Positions 62,300-64,000 of a stretch of DNA of 64,000 bases are shown here, one piece after another (positions within the stretch are counted from its first letter, which is position 1; every line of letters begins with the position of its first letter). A model generated the notes under the pieces. That model ran no database searches, was not told the DNA's origin, and saw only the letters and a program-made list of their open reading frames with translations. A program made the translations under genes and the position numbers. The stretch spans positions 39,002 to 103,001 of the forward strand of contig JBIOYR010000069.1 of the NCBI GenBank assembly GCA_044870245.1, read 5' to 3'. The stretch comes from DATAFF01 sp044870245 (lineage in GTDB: Bacteria; Pseudomonadota; Alphaproteobacteria; Rhizobiales; Aestuariivirgaceae).

Positions 62300-63325
62300 A
62301 TGGAGCCCGGGTACTGTTCCGCAGCCGCCTTGAAATTCGGGATTGCTGCCATTGCCCTCGGCCTGCTTGGCGGATGCGCCAAATTCTCGCCGGATGCGGG
62401 AATGGGACCCGTGGGCGCCCATGTCTCGGCCGAGATCGGCCGAGACGTGGTGAAAATCGCGTCGCCCTCTGAAGCGTCAGCCGTGAAACGGCGGGTCGAG
62501 GTCATCCTTTCCAAACCATTGACCGCCGATGCAGCCGTGCAGCTGGCGCTTTTGAACAACAGGGGTCTGCAGGCGGAATACAACACACTCGGAATTGCCG
62601 AAACGGACTTTATGGAAGCAAGCCTGCCACCCAATCCAATCTTCTCCCTCGAGCGGATCTCGGCACCAGGCGAGCTCGAAATCGAGCGCAGGTTGGTCGC
62701 CAACATTCTGGCGCTCTTCCTGCTGCCGGTGGGACGCGACATCGCGATGACGGGTTACGAAGCTGCAAGATTTCGTGCGGTCGAGGCGACCTTCCGACTG
62801 GCGGCCGAGACCCGTCGTGCCTATTACCGCGCGGTCGCTGCTTCGCAGACTGCTCGCTTTCTAGAGCAGGCGCAGATCGCCGCAGATGCGGCGGCGACCC
62901 TGACGCGCAAGCTTGGTGAAACCGGAGCTGCAACGAAGCTCGATCAAGCGAGGGCAGGGGCCTTCTACGCCGAGATTTCCAACCAGCTGGCGCAGGGGCG
63001 GATGCGTGCCGCTATGGAGCGGGAAGCCCTGACACGGCTGTTGGGTGTTTGGGGTTCCGGCATCGATTACAAGCTGCCGAGCGAGCTCCCCAATTTGCCG
63101 GCGAAGCTCCCGAGCTCCGGAGAGATCGAGGCCACTGCCATTCGCAAGCGCATCGATCAGGGTCGAGAACCAATATCAAGACACGACGATCGGCCCGGTG
63201 CTGTCCCAGTTTCTCCGGAGCTCCGAACATGTTGTCCGAGGAATGCTGACAAGATCAGCCAGGAAGCGCGGGCGACCTCCTCTATCGTGACGCCCCAGGT
63301 GCTTCGCGCCTCAGGAGGAACATGA
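62300..63325 (+). pseudogene. Outer-membrane efflux factor (TolC/CusC-like), C-terminally truncated
   Basis: Lipoprotein signal (IALGLLGGCAK) and the first half of an outer-membrane factor (AVQLALLNNRGLQAEYNTLGIAETDFMEA ... ETRRAYYRAVAASQTARFLEQAQIAADAAATL). Similarity stops near residue 288 (EATAIRKRI); the next ~50 residues are unrelated and the second helical repeat is missing. A full member has about 420-480 residues, so the channel cannot close. ATG 62300 follows GAGG by seven bases. The break lies just before the DUF4334 gene, suggesting a deletion. Confidence 0.72.
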
Positions 63326-63842
63326 AAGGCTGTTCGAAACCGCGCATGTCCATCGCCCCCACGATCGTGTCCGGTCCCGCGGCCCGGAAAATGTCGTTGA
63401 TCGGCAGGGCGTCATAAATCATGGTCGCCGAGACGACGCCGCGATATTGTGTCATTCGCAGGCGAGCCTGCGGTTTATCGGTCAAGAAGATCCTCGAGCA
63501 CCGGCGGAACAGTCCCGCCGCAGCACTGCTGCGCGCCAGGTCGATATGGCGGATCAGCATCGATATCGGCATCAGGGACGGATTGAAAGAAAAGAGCTTT
63601 CCATTGTCTCCTCGAAAAACCAGGGGATGAGCGTCCTCAGGGCTGTCGAATCGTTTCCCGTGCCAGCCGAACTGCTCCAGCAGCCCGTCGAACATATGGC
63701 CCGTGGTCAGCCCGCCGCCTCGCCAGCTACCAATCATCTGATCGATGGTCGCGGCAGGAAGAGAGTCGTAAAGCTCCATTGTCCGGATTCGATCAGCGCT
63801 CGCTTCCAACTCCATAATGCGAGATTCTAGGTCAATGGTCAT
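63282..63842 (-). CDS. GXWXG/DUF4334 domain protein
   Basis: 186 residues with the GXWXG segment (MIGSWRGGGLTTGH) and the DUF4334 C-terminal region (RMTQYRGVVSATMIYDALPINDIFRAAGPDTIVGAMD). Function unknown. It overlaps the tail of the broken outer-membrane gene on the opposite strand, consistent with a rearrangement at that point. The start at 63842 lacks a strong ribosome-binding site; ATG at 63815 is an alternative. Confidence 0.8.
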   Translation of the reverse strand: MTIDLESRIMELEASADRIRTMELYDSLPAATIDQMIGSWRGGGLTTGHMFDGLLEQFGWHGKRFDSPEDAHPLVFRGDNGKLFSFNPSLMPISMLIRHIDLARSSAAAGLFRRCSRIFLTDKPQARLRMTQYRGVVSATMIYDALPINDIFRAAGPDTIVGAMDMRGFEQPFMFLLRREAPGASR

Positions 63843-63918
63843 TGTGGTGTTGCGTGCCCCGTCCTGTCAGATGGTGGTCAAAGGCATTACTGCCTTTTTA
63901 TCGCAAATCTCCTTCCAA

Positions 63919-63940
63919 GACTGTGCTGTGCGACACAGTC
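63919..63940. other. Short inverted repeat near the window end
   Basis: GACTGTG (63919-63925) and CACAGTC (63934-63940) with an 8-base loop, in a 158-bp stretch that shows no gene. Function unclear. Confidence 0.35.
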
Positions 63941-64000
63941 GTTGAAAAATCCATCGAAGCCACGGTCTGCTCCTCGTGCCTTTTGCCGGCGAACCAGTCG

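Noticed and set aside
1..64000. CRISPR arrays or tandem repeat blocks
   Set aside because: No regularly spaced direct repeats were seen anywhere in the window.

Overview
The window looks like chromosomal or accessory DNA of an alphaproteobacterium, most likely Hyphomicrobiales (Rhizobiales, Bradyrhizobium-like). This rests on the GC-rich codon use, the frequent GTG/TTG starts, class III adenylate cyclases with TolB/TPR tails, CGNR and PRC-barrel proteins, many tiny one-helix membrane proteins, and a GGAAC-N16-CGTT promoter of the EcfG general-stress type. No rRNA, tRNA, CRISPR array or intact insertion sequence was seen.

Layout. (1) 1-5.9 kb: a six-gene + strand operon for a urea/amide-type ABC importer (binding protein cut by the window edge, two permeases, two ATPases) ending in an acetamidase/formamidase. 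(2) 6.7-11.9 kb: mixed small genes (CX5R phosphatase, patatin, HdeD, AI-2E family membrane protein, cytochrome P460-like protein) with two copies of a small phage-associated gene family. (3) 12.0-20.0 kb: a tightly overlapping minus-strand operon for an unknown oxidative catabolic route: a PaaI-like/TetR fusion regulator, luciferase-like monooxygenase, VOC protein, CoA ligase, flavin reductase and P450, with a divergent gene and two matching palindromic operators between them. (4) 20-35 kb: enolase-superfamily enzyme, DedA, large MscS channel, two heavy-metal-type RND pumps flanking a mini adaptor, Kup, a glutamine amidotransferase and an SDR.

(5) 35.2-43.7 kb: a second, complete amide system on the minus strand: amiR-amiC, binding protein, two permeases, two ATPases, full-length formamidase and FmdB. 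The leader between amiC and the binding protein contains a two-hairpin RNA with A1/G4 hexaloops whose second stem overlaps a GC-rich terminator-like hairpin. This is the arrangement expected for an ANTAR (AmiR) antitermination target, so amide sensing (AmiC), RNA control (AmiR), uptake and hydrolysis to ammonium plus carboxylate form one circuit. (6) 44-54 kb: ankyrin protein, AraC regulator with an orphan polyamine-type binding protein, then three neighbouring cyclic-nucleotide genes: an amine oxidase fused to a cNMP domain, a Popeye-like membrane cNMP protein, and an adenylate cyclase. (7) 54-64 kb: stress-type small genes, two alpha/beta hydrolases, a CGNR regulator with a perfect inverted-repeat operator, three tiny membrane proteins, and a decayed metal-efflux outer-membrane locus.

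Most noteworthy are the ANTAR leader RNA, the PaaI-like/TetR fusion with its symmetric operators and catabolic cluster, the amine oxidase-cNMP fusion inside a cyclic-nucleotide cluster, the mini-adaptor between tandem RND pumps, and three diverged copies of one small phage-type gene family within 37 kb.
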